NCBI GenBank assembly: GCA_037893245.1
Contig: JBAIAA010000882.1
Location: 248,001 to 312,000 of the forward strand
Origin: Crossaster papposus
Lineage: Eukaryota > Echinodermata > Asteroidea > Velatida > Solasteridae
DNA length: 64,000 bases
Reading direction: 5' to 3'
The translations under genes and the position numbers were made by a program. Below are positions 47,811-61,700 of the stretch, one piece after another (within the stretch, counting starts at the first letter, position 1; every line of letters starts with the position of its first letter). The notes beneath the pieces are model-generated. The model saw only the letters and a program-made list of their open reading frames with translations, was not told the origin of the DNA and ran no database searches.

Positions 47811-50530
47811 AGGCTAACCCCTTACCAATTTCATATTTTTTGAAAAATCTAATGTTGCCTAAATGTAAACAAAATACAAGGCTAAACCCTTAATATTTTC
47901 ATTTTGTGCAGAAAAATTACATTTTTAACAAAATACAAGGCTAAACCCTTACTATTTTCATTTTGTGCATACAAATCCAATTTTGAACTAAATTCTAGGC
48001 TAACCCCTTACCAATTTCATATTTTTGGAAATATCGAATTTTGCCCCATTTTGAACAAAATGCAAGGCTAACCCCTTACCAATTTCATATTTTTTGAAAA
48101 ATCTAATTTTGCCCAATTTTGAACAAAATGCAAGGCTAACCCCTTACCAATTTTATTTTTTTGGAAAAATCTAATTTTGCCCAATTTTAAACAAAATGCA
48201 AGGCTAACCCCTTACCAATTTCATATTTTTTGAAAAATCTAATTTTGCCCAATTTTGAACAAAATGCAAGGCTAACCCCTTACCAATTTTATTTTTTTGG
48301 AAAAATCTAATTTTGCCCAATTTTAAACAAAATGCAAGGCTAACCCCTTACCAATTTCATATTTTTGGAAAAATCTAATGTTGCCCAATTTTGAACAAAA
48401 TGCAAGGCTAACCCCTTACCAATTTCATATTTTTTGAAAAATCTAATGTTGCCCAATTTTGAACAAAATGCAAGGCTAACCCCTTACCAATTTCATATTT
48501 TTTGAAAAATCTAATGTTGCCCAATTTTGAACAAAATGCAAGGCTAAACCCTTACCAATTTCATTTTTTTTAAATTCTAATGTTGCCTAAATTTGAACAA
48601 AATGCAAGGCTAAACCCTTACCAGTTTCATATTTTTTGAGAATCAAATTTCGCCCAATTTTGAACAAAATGCAAGGCTAACCCCTTACCAATTTCATATT
48701 TTTGGAACAAAATCTAATGTAGCCCTATTTTGAACAAAATGCAAGGCTAAACCCTTACCAATTTCATATTTTTGGAAAAATCTAATGTTGCCTAATTTTG
48801 AACAAAATGCAAGGCTAAACCCTTACCAATTTCATATTTTTTGAAAAATCAAATTTCGCCCAATCTTGAACAAAATGCAAGGCTAACCCCTTACCAATTT
48901 CATATTTTTTTTTAAATCTAATGTTGCCTAATTTTGAACAAAATGCAAGGCTAAACCCTTACCAATTTCATATTTTTTGAAAAATCTAATTTTGCCCAAT
49001 TTTGAACAAAATGCAAGGCTAACCCCTTACCAATTTCATATTTTTTGAAAAATCTAATTTTGCCCAATTTTGAACTAAATGCAAGGCTAACCCCTTACCA
49101 ATTTCATATTTTTGGAAAAATCTAATTTTGCCCAATTTTGAACTAAATGCAAGGCTAACCCCTTACCAATTTCATATTTTTGGAAAAATCTAATGTTGCC
49201 TAAATTTGAACAAAATGCAAGGCTAAACCCTTACCAATTTCATATTTTTAGAAAAATCAAATTTTGCCCAATTTTGAACAAAATGCAAGGCTAACCCCTT
49301 ACCAATTTCATATTTTTTGAACAATCTAATGTTGCCCTATTTTGAACAAAATGCAAGGCTAAACCCTTACCAATTTCATATTTTTTGAAAAATCAAATTT
49401 CGCCCAATCTTGAACAAAATGCAAGGCTAACCCCTTACCAATTTCATATTTTTGGAAAAATCTAATGTTGCCTAATTTTGAACAAAATGCAAGGCTAAAC
49501 CCTTACCAGTTTCATATTTTTTGAGAATCAAATTTCGCCCAATTTTGAACAAAATGCAAGGCTAACCCCTTACCAATTTCATATTTTTGGAAAAATCTAA
49601 TGTTGCCTAAATTTGAACAAAATGCAAGGCTAAACCCTTACCAATTTCATATTTTTAGAAAAATCAAATTTTGCCCAATTTTGAACAAAATGCAAGGCTA
49701 ACCCCTTACCAATTTAATATTTTTTGAAAAATCTAATTTTGCCCAATTTTGAACAAAATGCAGGGCTAAACCCTTACCAATTTCATATTTTTTGAACAAT
49801 CTAATGTTGCCCTATTTTGAACAAAATGCAAGGCTAAACCCTTACCAATTTCATATTTTTGGAAAAATCTAATGTTGCCTAATTTGAACAAAATGCAAGG
49901 CTAAACCCTTACCAGTTTCATTTTTTTGAGAATCAAATTTTGCCCAATTTTGAACAAAATGCAAGGCTAACCCCTTACCAATTTCATATTTTTGGAAAAA
50001 TCTAATGTTGCCTAATTTTGAACAAAATGCAAGGCTAAACCCTTACCAATTTCATATTTAAAAAAAAAATCTAATGTAGTCCTATTTTGAACAAAATGCA
50101 AGGATAAACCCTTACCAATTTCATATTTTTGGAAAAATCTAATGTTGCCTAATTTTGAACAAAATGCAAGGCTAAACCCTTACCAATTTCATATTTTTTG
50201 AAAAATCAAATGTTGTCCAATTTTGAACTAAATGCAAGGCTAACCCCTTACCAATTTCATATTTTTTGAAAAATCTAATTTTGCCCAATTTTGAACAAAA
50301 TGCAAGGCTAACCCCTTACCAATTTCATATTTTTGGAAAAATCTAATGTTGCCTAAATTTGAACAAAATGCAAGGCTAAACCCTTACCAATTTCATATTT
50401 TTAGAAAAAATCAAATTTTGCCCAATTTTGAACAAAATGCAAGGCTAACCCCTTACCAATTTCATTTTTTTGGAAAAATCTAATTTTGCCAAATTTTGAA
50501 CAAACTTCAAGGCTATCCCCTTGCCAATTA
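47811..50530. repeat. 67-68 bp satellite, about 40 copies
   Basis: The unit runs AAAATGCAAGGCTAACCCCT, TACCAATTTCATATTTTT, GAAAAATCTAATTTTGCCCA, ATTTTGAAC. Two main subtypes alternate, differing at GGCTAACCCCTTACC versus GGCTAAACCCTTACC and at TTTTGCCCAA versus TGTTGCCTAA. Near-identical multi-unit blocks recur. It lies between the convergent 3' ends of GAS2 and NUP205. Confidence 0.97.
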
Positions 50531-52302
50531 TTGTGTATAATTAATTTATTTCCCCAAACATCAGCTTCTGTTGGCCAGTAATTCTCTAGAATTGTCATGT
50601 TACATTACAGTGTATTATAAGTTTGTACTTTCAATAAACTATTGTGTCAGTCTTTAAAAATCCTCAGCAAGTTGTTTAGCCCAAACCCAAGTCCCAATCC
50701 TAAGTTCCATCAGCTTTCATGGGAGGGGAACCTATGCCCAAATCTTTGAAAAATTCAAAGTTTGGAGATAGTCTATATTTCAACAATAATATAAACCCCC
50801 CTCTCGTCCTCCCCCCGGGACCCTCTTCCCAGGATGTCTCCCACAGAACCCCTCCTCAGGACCCCCAGATCCTGTACCCAGGACCCCCCAGATACAGGTC
50901 CTAGGTGGGTCCTGAGGATGTAACCATCTGCACCCCATGTTGAACCCCAGATCTCCACACTATTAAATTTTATTTTTTTATTTTTTATTTAACAAGTTTT
51001 AAATTTACTGAATTCCTGGCTACGCCTGGAGTTGAACCCCGGATCCTCTGCACTGCAGTCCTAGGCTTATCCTATTGAGCTACTGGCTCTTGAAAGAAAT
51101 ATTCTCGGACGTTATATATAAACCTTTCGTTCACGTATTTCGCAACATTAACACTTTGCATGTCATTGATATTCATCATATTCAAATAAGGAGAAAGCTA
51201 ATAATATACAAGTAAGCATTGTCAAAAAACAATTAAAGTAAAAATATTTTTACATTCAACTGTCTGATAAGTCTAAGTCCTTTAAAAGAAAATCTGTTAA
51301 TTTCCATTAATTTTCAGTTACATCTTATGCAAGGGACATTTTTTTCCCAATAAATTTTCTATTTCTTATATTAATTAATATTAACCTGAATTCAACCCAT
51401 CCAATGTTTTAGACCTTTATTTTAATGACGTACAATTAAGATCTCAACTGACAGAATGAATTTTTTTTATTATAAAGTATGAACAAGTGTGACACATTTT
51501 GAAGACAAAATTGGCCTAAATATTTGAGTAAAAATAGACTTTAATTTTGACACAGCTTTTTTAATATGTTTCAACCTAATTAACTAGTTAAAGTGAGACG
51601 ATCTGTATGAAACGCAAAACACTTTGAGTTGTAGCAAAACACTTTGAGTTGAAATTTCCATATTGGGCTTTTAGTATCACTGTAATACAACACGATTTTA
51701 CAAAGTTGAAATTTGCGATAAACGGCTTTTAAACGTACCAACACAAACTCCTTAGCAACACTATCAGTCAAAGGAAGTCGGTCTTGAAACTTCACACAAA
51801 TGTTGTTTTATGTTCAAGGTAATGGGAAATACCTAAAAGCATCGAGTTTTGCCAAAGCTGGTCACATATATTCACAAAGAGAAGGGGGGGGGGGGGGGGG
51901 GGGGGTTATAGTCAAACTTGACAAAATATTCCTCCATACAAATATCGTACAAATAACTATCAAGTCGAAATTTGGCCGATATCTTGCCTTTCTTCAAATA
52001 TGACCCTTTTTGACAAAAAATCATTGTATATTTTTTTTTTTTTTTTTGGTACAAATCCTGGGAACCGAACTCAAGGGCCAAGTACATTATTTTGTTCCTA
52101 AAATAAAGGGTTATTTAAATAACCAGTTTGCTCCCTAAGAACCCCAAATTGCTTGCTGTTATAAATGACCTATACACCTCACGCATTCCGAGTGTCTCCA
52201 ATAGTTTTTACGACGAATGCAAAAAAGTTTACTGTTGCCCTCTACCTCCGGCCTGATGTACAAGTTCTTGACAGCACTCCGGGTATGTAGAGTGTTTCCT
52301 TA
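50531..52302. other. Intergenic DNA downstream of NUP205
   Basis: It contains an imperfect GGACCC/CCCAG-rich stretch (50800-50920), a tRNA-like sequence (51016-51089), a poly-G run (51885-51905) and a poly-T run (52030-52048). The NUP205 3'UTR must lie at the right end on the minus strand, but no polyadenylation signal stands out. Confidence 0.4.
51016..51089 (-). repeat. tRNA-like sequence
   Basis: The minus strand has an A-box-like TAGCTCAATAGG and a B-box-like GGGTTCAACTCC at tRNA spacing. The acceptor ends do not pair, so this is a tRNA-derived repeat or pseudogene. Confidence 0.5.
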
Positions 52303-55300
52303 TCATGGAGTTCCCAACGTCAGGAGTCGTTTGATGCGTCGTACCAGCACCGAGATGAATGTGTAGCGGGACTGGCCGCGACTGAACTGAACCTCGATCT
52401 CTCTGGTTCTCTTGAGTAACATGTCACTCAGGCAGCTGGTAGCATCCACGCGAAGCTGACAAAGAGAAAAGAAGGAAGGACAAAAGTTAAACTTGTTACG
52501 CCCATGAGTGCCACGCCCACGAGTGCCACGCCCACGAGTGCCACGCCCACGAGTGCCACGCCCACGAGTGCCACGCCCACGAGTGCCACGCCCACGAGTG
52601 CCACGCCCACGAGTGCCACGCCCACGAGTGCCACGCCCACGAGTGCCACGCCCACGAGTGCCACGCCCACGAGTGCCACGCCCACGAGTGCCACGCCCTG
52701 CTGCCTGGCCTGAGGCAGGGATCCCAAGTGTCGTTCCTTCAATGTGGTGTAGGGCAAGACATACCACGGCACCACCACAATGTCACTACCGCTTGAGCTG
52801 AGAGACAAGGGTTGGTTGCCCAGATACACCGCCGCTTTTGTTAAACGTGCCTTCCATTGTTGTGCAATTTGCACTGAGTAAAATGTTGTTAAAATTAGTG
52901 TTTAGTTTTTAGTTGTTAAGATTATATTACAGATGTAGAGTGTACCTGTTTAATATCGTCATCTGTAATGCCAAGTAAGACAGGACTGATGGGTACATGG
53001 CTAGGGTCGTCACCTCCTCCATCTAGAAGGAATCTGTAAGGATCTGGGGGAGGGGGGGGGGGGGGAGATGGGACCAAAAAACACATTTGAACATTGAGAA
53101 TTGCTGTTGCTTTTCATAGTTTATAACATTAGCCTTCTTTTACCAAAGTTCCGGACAAGTTTGGATAAGTTTATCTGCGATTTGATCTCTAAACTGGACG
53201 ATATCAGCACTTTACCATTTTTTGTCGGGCAAAAAACCCCCAAAAACTAAAACAACAGAAAAAAACGTTTGAAAGAAGATATTAATGTTACAAAATCCAT
53301 CAAAAACTTACAATTGAAACATCAATTCATTTCCAGCCTGTTTTATGTTATTTTGACTGATCATAGTACCCTGGTGCGACAGGTTTTGGGTTTCATTGGA
53401 GCGGGTCACATATAGAAATCAGTGGTTCTTGCAAAGCGGTCTGTAATACTGCTGTCTTTTGCAGTCGCTGTTGTTTAATCTCACCTGCTAAATTCCTGGG
53501 CTGCTGTCTTGGTAGGCTCATCTTATGCAACAAACTGTCTTTAGACGTCTGGCAATAGAGGAGATAGAACTCTAAATGACGCCATACAAGGAACATGCTG
53601 CACTCAATCATGTCTGTAGTTGGTGTTAAGGGTCTTTTTTATTTATTTATTTATTTTATTTATTTACAACCATCTTTAATGAGGGTAACCCATCCAGCAG
53701 GAGCTGATCATTTGGGGCCCTCAGTAGAGAGAAGACAATGAGAAGAAGGTACAGTTCTAGAGGTGGGAGGAAAACCCCAGAAGAATATCCTGGGGAAAAC
53801 CCACGGAGTCAGGTATAGGGACTGAAAACCCAATCCACATATTGGCCCAGGCGGGGTTCGAACCCGGGTCATAGTGGTGGAAGGCGAGGAAAGAACTGCT
53901 ACGCCAACCTGACTCCCAATACAGAACGAGAAAATACCCTCGTAATGCCTTAATTATCAAAAAGCTTTTACTTGGATTAGAGATTGTATTGCTAATGAAA
54001 ACCCTGTGAAATTATTACGTCTATTTTCTTCAAAAGTGTAACATCCACTCAGAGGTTAGGTTCTAAACATTAATTTTGAGTGTTGGTGCTGTTTGGTAAT
54101 AAACAAAATGCACGAAGAGCAAATGATTTTTTTGTATTCCGTTAAGAGTGTGAGAGGTTTCAAGATGAACAAAGAAATTGGCAAAGCGGGACTCGAACCT
54201 GCGACCTCCGGAATATCGGACCAGCGCTCAACTAACGGAGCTATCTTGCCCTATGTCCTTGCCCTATGTTGGAGGTCTCCCGAATTGTCAGTATCTCACA
54301 AGATAAGATAAGAGTGTGAGAGGTTTAAAGGAGTTGAGATTTCAGAGGATACAATATAAGAGGGCCAGCTCATCTGCTTTCTGACAGACGGTGTCAGCTA
54401 GCTTTCTGGTGGCAAGCTGCAGCCTGTGACTGGGTAGTAGCTTCTCTGTGGTGGGTCCTGATATCGTCTGGATCAGCTGAAATGAAAACAAGATAATAAT
54501 ATAAAAATATGCCCTATAAAAAAGAAATCGCGACACACAGTATGTCCATCCCCGTTCAATATAATGGATAGGACAAACTGCACCAATATTGTCTGTTTCA
54601 AGTAGATTTTCTGTTGTTTTTTGGCTTTCCTCAGAGAATAAAGCCCTTCTCACAAAAAAGGCAAAATTATCTCATGACGTAGTATTTAGGTCAGCTGTCC
54701 AAATGTGAAAGGAAAACCAAATAATAACCGGATTTAAAAATCTCACATTTCTCCCACCACTAGTTATCGCCAACTGATATTATGTCTAAGTGCCCTCTAC
54801 CAGCCATGCTCAAGAGTCTTACCTCCTTGAGCTCCTCCGCAGACAGATTGGCCACATTCTTGAGTTTGTGAAGGTGTTGTTGATGGCTGTCCATGGTAGC
54901 CACAAACTCCCCAGCTGCCTGCCGTAGGTGACGGACTACGATGCCAACGCTTGGTGGCTTGGTCAGGTCTAGTGACGACAGGTGGACACCTGCATATAAA
55001 CAAGGATTTGTGAGTAACAAGGGATTCAGACTCGTAAACAGGAATACCGGCTAATGGACCTGGATGCGTTAATATCTAAAGATCTAAGATGCTCTTAAAA
55101 AGAAAATCTGATACCTTCTATTCTCTGATAATCTCTGGCGGTTGCCTCTTGCAGGCTTGGTGTGAACAGGATCTGACTGTCTTTAGCTGTTGAACCTGGA
55201 GTAAAGATGGAAAACAGATACTTAAAACAGAATGCTGAAGATCAAAATCTCCGGCCCTCCTAATTTATTTGAAATAAAAAAAATTGAATCAATGTGACCA

Positions 55301-58300
55301 TTGTGAAGTACTACAAATAAATGAAGATGGTATCAGTTTGGAAACGACTTGGTGTGCAAATACCCTGTCAGTCGTTACAAGGAAAGAGGTATTTTTAATT
55401 TTTTGGGGGGGTGAAACTTTTATTTAAGTCCCTGCAAGTCCATCCCAAGTCCTGCCAGTCCATCACAAGTTCTTCAGTCTCAATTACCTGATTGGACGAC
55501 TATGTTTTTGCAGTAGCCAATCACGTTGCGTGATATCTCCAGCAGGGCTTGGCGTATCTCCTCCCTGTGCACGATGGGCTCGGGGGCTTCGCTACCCTCA
55601 GGAATTGCCGCGTCTAGTCTCTTAAGTTCTCTCAGCCATCGGTCTAAGGAGCAGAATCGAGGCACGAGGGCCATGATTTGACGATGGATGCGACTCAGGT
55701 GGGTCTGTATGGGGATGTGGTTAGGGGTGCTTGGCTCCAACGGAAGGTCATAGTAGGTAACTGGAACGCAAACAGGTGCAAAATATAAACAATTCTGATC
55801 GATAATTTATTACAAAGTTCAAAGGCATTAAGTTTTTTACCTTATCAGGGTTAGTATGGGGATGTTGCTAGGGGAACGGAACACTGCCTTAAATGTACAT
55901 ATACCTACTGAAATAACTACCAAAAAAGGCGATTTAACAAATAACTTTTTCTGAGCTGTATTAGCCTTCCACCCGCCGCCTCATTTCTTGGTTTTCGTTA
56001 ATATGGCACACAGCACCATCTACACTCCACAAACAGTCACACTCACTATCTGCAGCCACCGTGCAGATGACGCTGGTTGTCAAGGCCAGTTCCTGGAGTG
56101 ACTCCAACTGGAGTTCACCGTGCTGCTCTCTCAAGATTGCCGTGAAGACGTCCGAGTGAGATACCACAAAATGCAGCACCTAGCAACAACAACAACAACA
56201 ACAAAAGATATTCAATCAATACTTCTTATATTTGATTGAGAGTAATACCTCGAAAGTTATTTATTTAGAAGTTTATTTCAAGCACACGCTAATGACAAAG
56301 TAAAAAGTAGGAGCAAGGTTAAACAAATGAAGGCCTGTTAAAGTATAACAATGAACTGTTAAATAATGAGCAGCAAAGGTGTCACTTGTCGGAATGGGCT
56401 CACCTCACTGGCTGCCTCCTTGTGTTGACTCCCCAGCGAGGTGAGAATTGCCATGCAGAGTCTGAGCACGGGAAACAGCAGCTGGCGATAGCGCTGCATG
56501 ACACTGGGAATGAAGGACTCGATGTCCACAGGCTCAAGGCAGGCGGAAGACACTCGCAGCCGGCTGTAGGCAAAGGGTCACAAAAGGTCAAGAGGTCACA
56601 AGCAGAGGTCACAAGCAGAGGTCACAAGCAAAGGTCACAAGCAAGGGTCACAAAAGGTCAAGAGGTCACAAGCAAAGGTCACAAAAGGTTTATTGATATT
56701 TGTATTTTTATCTACTAGCCATATTTGTAAAGAAATATTAGGACCTTTAAGGCCTTCTCCTTAACATTTTACTTTGGCGACATACATGTCGTGGTCTTGG
56801 CCTATCTTCACACCTATCTAGGCAGACCTCCAGTCTAAAGCCTACTGACCTTTGTCTACTGTGTTCAGGTCGGAGGTCAAGGAATCGGCATGACGACAGC
56901 TTTCCCATGAGCCCGGCCCGCAGCAGTGCCTGAGCACCGACAGAATTCAGGGCTAGCTTCTGCAGCAAGGACTGTTACCAGGAAGGCAATCACAAATAAC
57001 ATGATCGTACAAGTCAAAAAATGCCAAGGGCTGTTTTTTTCGGCATCTTGTAAAAATGCAAAATAATTTGTAACGACAATTATCTGCGGTCTTTCACGGG
57101 GAACTGGCCCTCTTTTATTGCATTTTTTCTCTCAATGAAATTGGAATGAGAGATTTGGATTTGAAAATGGATTGAAAAATGTGCAGGCTTTTAAGTAGAC
57201 CGAGGTGAAAAAATAGAGAAAAAGTAGGATACAAAACAGGACAAAAGAAGGACTGGTTCAGGCTTTCAGGAGTAGTTTTCGTTGATACTCAGCCATGTCC
57301 ACAGCATCATAAGCCTCATGTGGCATGTACTGTACTCACAACACTAATGCTCCATCCTCAACTAAGCTCTTCAAAGGACATTACTCCAGCCCCAAAGCCC
57401 TTCATTGTGTGATTTACATATGACAGTGTGGTGTGACTGTTATTAAACATATTCAATGAGTTGTGGGACAAGAAAGTTGAAAATTGTAGGAATATTGAGA
57501 ACAAAATATGAAAAGTAGGAGCAAGGTGGGGCAAAGTAGAAAAACTTGAAAGCCTGGATTTGAACTTTGAACTTTCAATTTGAACAACAGACAGGAAAAT
57601 ATTTGGACACTTCACACCTAATCGGAGTGGTCTATCGGCACCTACCATCTGTGATTCGTAAATGAAGAGAGCCCTGAGAGGTTCTGGAGTGGGTTGCAAG
57701 GATTCCTGAAGGGACTGGTCTTCCTGGCTAAGGTTCTCTATCAGGTGACGGAGATAACCCTTAGAAGAGAGGAATGCCAGCCAATCACCTCGCTTGTCAA
57801 TCCCGACAATGGTGTCGATCACCGACAGGGCAAGCATCTAGGTAGGGTAAATGTTTGCTTTATGAATACTCAACAATCCCAATGTTTAAAGGAAGAAAAG
57901 TGGTCCACACACAGTCACTACTTACTCACGTCATTGCAAATATTGCAAATGAGTCGAGTCGAGTCATTTGCTCGCAGTAACTTGGGTCGACGCGAGTCAT
58001 TTACCTGTCGCTGAAATGTGTGACTCAAGTCATTACAACTCCTGAGTGGGTCAATGTAGCCAAACTCACCCTTCCGACCCCGTGCCCATCACTGGCGTCC
58101 CGGCACACTAGTTCCATGACCCCCTCACCATACTCCTGCATGATAACCAGGTTGGCCGTGGTGATCGTCTCGTACTCATCGAGGAGGGCTGAGTTGAGAA
58201 CCGTGGCGCCGTCTTGGAGGGTGGGGATCTCCCGTGGCTTGCGGGGAATCTGGAGGTAATTCAGGAGGGCGCCGTACAGGTTGGCCCGGGTGCGCTGCTG

Positions 58301-58763
58301 GCTGCCGCCTAAAAAACAGTAGGTGAATGGTATCAAACCACGATTAGACTATTTTACAACTTGACCTCAAATGACCTTTCACCTTATTATATCACCAGTA
58401 CATGGCAGTAATATTAATTTTACTCGACTGTTTTGAGCATAGTATGATAAGGAAAGGGTTAATATGAGACATTCTACCTGAGATCACAATGAATTTGAGC
58501 AACTCCTTCAAGATGGCTGTCAGCGACACCACCTCTACGCCTAACCCCCTCAGTGGGGCGTGTCCCTCACCGCCCAGCCCCGCCCGAGCCCCGCCCGCAG
58601 TCACCACCGAGCCTTCCAAGGCCCGGATGTACTGGGCAGACAGCAGCTGAGGGATGCTCTCCGTCTGATCGCTGAGAATACACTCCCTCAAGGAGGTCAT
58701 CAGGGTCAGCAGGACTCCGCCCACTGGGGAGGCAAGGTCAGGGGTCACTTCCTCCTCACATAC
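52303..58763 (-). CDS. NUP205: NUP205 exons, 3' group to stop codon
   Basis: In transcription order: 58478-58763, 58070-58308, 57646-57837, 56850-56971, 56404-56563, 56047-56179, 55488-55760, 55115-55195, 54823-54989, 54353-54476, 53485-53613, 52946-53043 and 52303-52455. The first exon contains a Gly/Ala-rich insert (GGARAGLGGEGHAPLRG) coded by GC-rich DNA. For the exon at 52946-53043 the acceptor nearer the donor would create a TAG, so the acceptor at 53044-53045 (giving DPYRFLLDGGGDDPSH) is chosen. The last intron holds a 15-bp minisatellite. Confidence 0.92.
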
Positions 58764-61700
58764 CTTACACCCACACAACAAGTAGAAAAAGAACGAGTCA
58801 AGCCAACAAATTACTGGTGGGATTTAAAACCCATTTGTTTTATTATTCGGTTTAAATTCCATAACAATTTGTTTATAACAGTTAACTTTTGTTTTGTTTT
58901 ATATTTCAGGTCATTCTAGCCTGTAAGCAGTTTGCAGCGGTTTTAATCTTTCACAATCAACATAACTTAATAGCGTCAACAACATATCATCTGAAAAATA
59001 CAATTTAAAAAGAAAAACGGCTAATAATGTAATTAATGTAATAAATAAAATAAAATAAAATAAAATAAAATAGCAACAAGTCGCACAAATAAACATAATC
59101 TTGTTCACAAAGTTCATGTTACCTTTGACAGGAGTTCCTGTAGTAGTTCAGTGACGACTCTTTGTTTGAGAGCTGGTCGCAGCACCTCAGCAGGACACGA
59201 TGTCAGAACAACCTCCGCTACTTGCCTCCAGGCATCAAAGTTGTGCCGCTTGGCTGCCAGACCCTGGCGAAAGTTGTTCCGTTTGGTCACGTTGAGAAGC
59301 ACGGCTTCTATCTCCTGTTGAGAGAAGGAGAAGGGCGAGGAGGGTTGTTGCGGTCTCAAAAGTTGCCTACAAAGCACGCTGGTTTAACCCTTGACGCTGA
59401 GGAGCCCGCTAATATGCCTGGAATGGTGTTGTCAGCTGTGCTACAATGTAGCACATGGCCTGTGCGACAGGTGTACACTCAGGTCCATTGTGCAGTGAGT
59501 GAGGAATTAACATTTGCATGCATCGATGACTATTATGGGCTGCTAAAGAGTTCTGTGTAACTGTCAATGGACTTTACCCAGCTAAAACAATGGAACAAAT
59601 AAATAGTCGTCAACAAATAGGTTACTGTCGACCAAATAATTGCCATATGTAAAAACAAAAACCTTTAGGATTGAAAGGATATTAACAGTCGTGTGTGCAT
59701 GTACACATTTCTTTTCTAATATTTAGACAGGTAAAAATCTATTTGAATATTCGGTTGATGATCGAATATTTGAATATTTGGTGTATTCGAGACTGTCCTT
59801 ACAGTAAGTCAGTTAGGTAGGTATAATGAGTATTAATGGAAGACCAACAATCGCCAGTTAACAAGTCAATACCTGTATGACTAGAGGTCTCTGACCGATA
59901 GCCGATGCTCCCTGCAGGTTGTTTAGATTAGCCATCAGGAAGCGATGCAGCTGCCTGACATCACAGAGAGAAGCCACGCCCCGCTCCCCCTGCACCTCAA
60001 AGGCTGCAATCATCTTCTCAATGTTGACCGGGTCGATGTACTCTAGACGAAGCTGCGGCGGCAGGTCCTGGACAAAGTCGATGGAGTCCAGTAGGGTCAG
60101 GATCTTGCGACGTACCTGGGTGCCTGTGGGGAGTGGGAAATGGGTCAGTTCGCCTTACGAGGGCTGTCCTAAATATACGAGGGCTTCTGGCAAAATGAGA
60201 CAGAACGGGGTCCAATTTCTTGGCTCTGCTTATCGTTATCGAAACATCCCTGCTTACTGTAGCAGAAAATTCTGTGCTTACGGTAAGCGTATTTGATTAA
60301 TTTTGGCTTCTGCGCACATCCCGTAAGTAAGGATTCTGTGCTCACAGGGTCATTCACCATCATATGCCAGCCGTTATTTTTCGTTTGTTTGTATGGTGGA
60401 CTTGAGAGGCCACGTGATAGACGCGATTACAACACTATTTGACTACAACTCTGGTATAGTTGCTTGGTCTTACCAGTGACTCTAGATTGTCCAACCTGGT
60501 GCATCGTACTCATCCCCAGGGCGCCGTGCTCGGTGATCAGGCTCACGTCCCCTACAACCTGCTCATCAGCTTCCTCATCTGCCAAAGACAAAATGATTCC
60601 TGAAATAAGCAGGCTTGGACAGCACACCCAGGTGAGAAGGAAAAAAAGAAGAAAAGTAGGAGTAGCACTTGCAAAAAAGCAGGACAGAAGTAGGACTTAG
60701 GAGGACAAAATCAGTAGTTTTTGTCCACAGCATCTTAAGCCTCATTTGGCATGTTCCATACTCGCAACAATTGCGCTTCATACTCAACTAGGCTCTAAAA
60801 AAGTACAGTTGCAGTACTCCTGCACCCAAAGCTCTTCATTATGTGATTGATATCCGTATGTATTGTTTTGCAAAAATAATTAAATAAGACTTAACTTTTT
60901 AGAGCTTTGGGAAGAAAAAACCCAGGACTTTAAAGAAAAAAAGGATGAAAAATAGAAGCAAGGTAGGAATACTTGAATAAGATTAAGCTGAATGTGATTT
61001 GTCCTACCTAGGCTGATTTAAAAAACAAAACTTGCACACAACATTGATGTGAGAGAGTATAAGTTTAATTTGCCTTGGTAATTTATGGTTTTTAAAATTT
61101 CATCACCCAAAAATGGCAAATTCATTCTTATCAGGGATGTAGTTGAGTCTATCAAGTCCCAATTCAGAAACACCAGAAGCTATTTCAAATAGCTTTGACA
61201 AAGATATTCATTTGTTATTATCCAACCACTGTTTATTGTGACAGGACTTGTAATTGGACTCGACTACCTCCCTGATTCTAATGAACATCTCAGTCCCACC
61301 TCCAAAAAGAAACGAGGGCGAGTCCTCCAGGAGAAGCCTCAGCAATCTCTGAAGATGGGAGCGCTGTCGATTGACGGAGGTCAGTCTGATCTCCGTGGCA
61401 ATGGCCTTCATCAGCCAGGACTGCTGGTTCAAAAGCAGACATTCCTCTACATTGCCTGCCGCAAACAAACAGAAAATACAGATTTGGTTTCTAAAAGTAC
61501 TTTCGGAAGAACTGCCACAGTAGCTCTTTTACATATATTCGCTCTAAACTGTTTCAAATAGCAAACTTAATTCACATCTTAATAGCAAACTTAATTCACA
61601 AAAGCTGTTCTCATTACCTGCATTGAATGGCAGGTGTCTGAGCTGGCTGTAGAAGAAGTCCTGGGAAGCACGGAGGTAGCGCATGGTGGGATCCGAGGTC

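Noticed and set aside
47811-50530. CRISPR-like regular repeat
   Set aside because: The units abut as a tandem satellite with no unique spacers, and the window is eukaryotic.
52303-52874. Long frames through RGTRG/VALVG repeats fused to the NUP205 last exon
   Set aside because: NUP205 homology jumps from DDDIKQ (exon 52946-53043) straight to LRVDATS (52455), with good splice sites, so the repeat is intronic.
54180-54250. Functional tRNA gene
   Set aside because: A- and B-boxes are present but the anticodon loop and stem pairing are defective. The same holds for 27281-27356 and 51016-51089.
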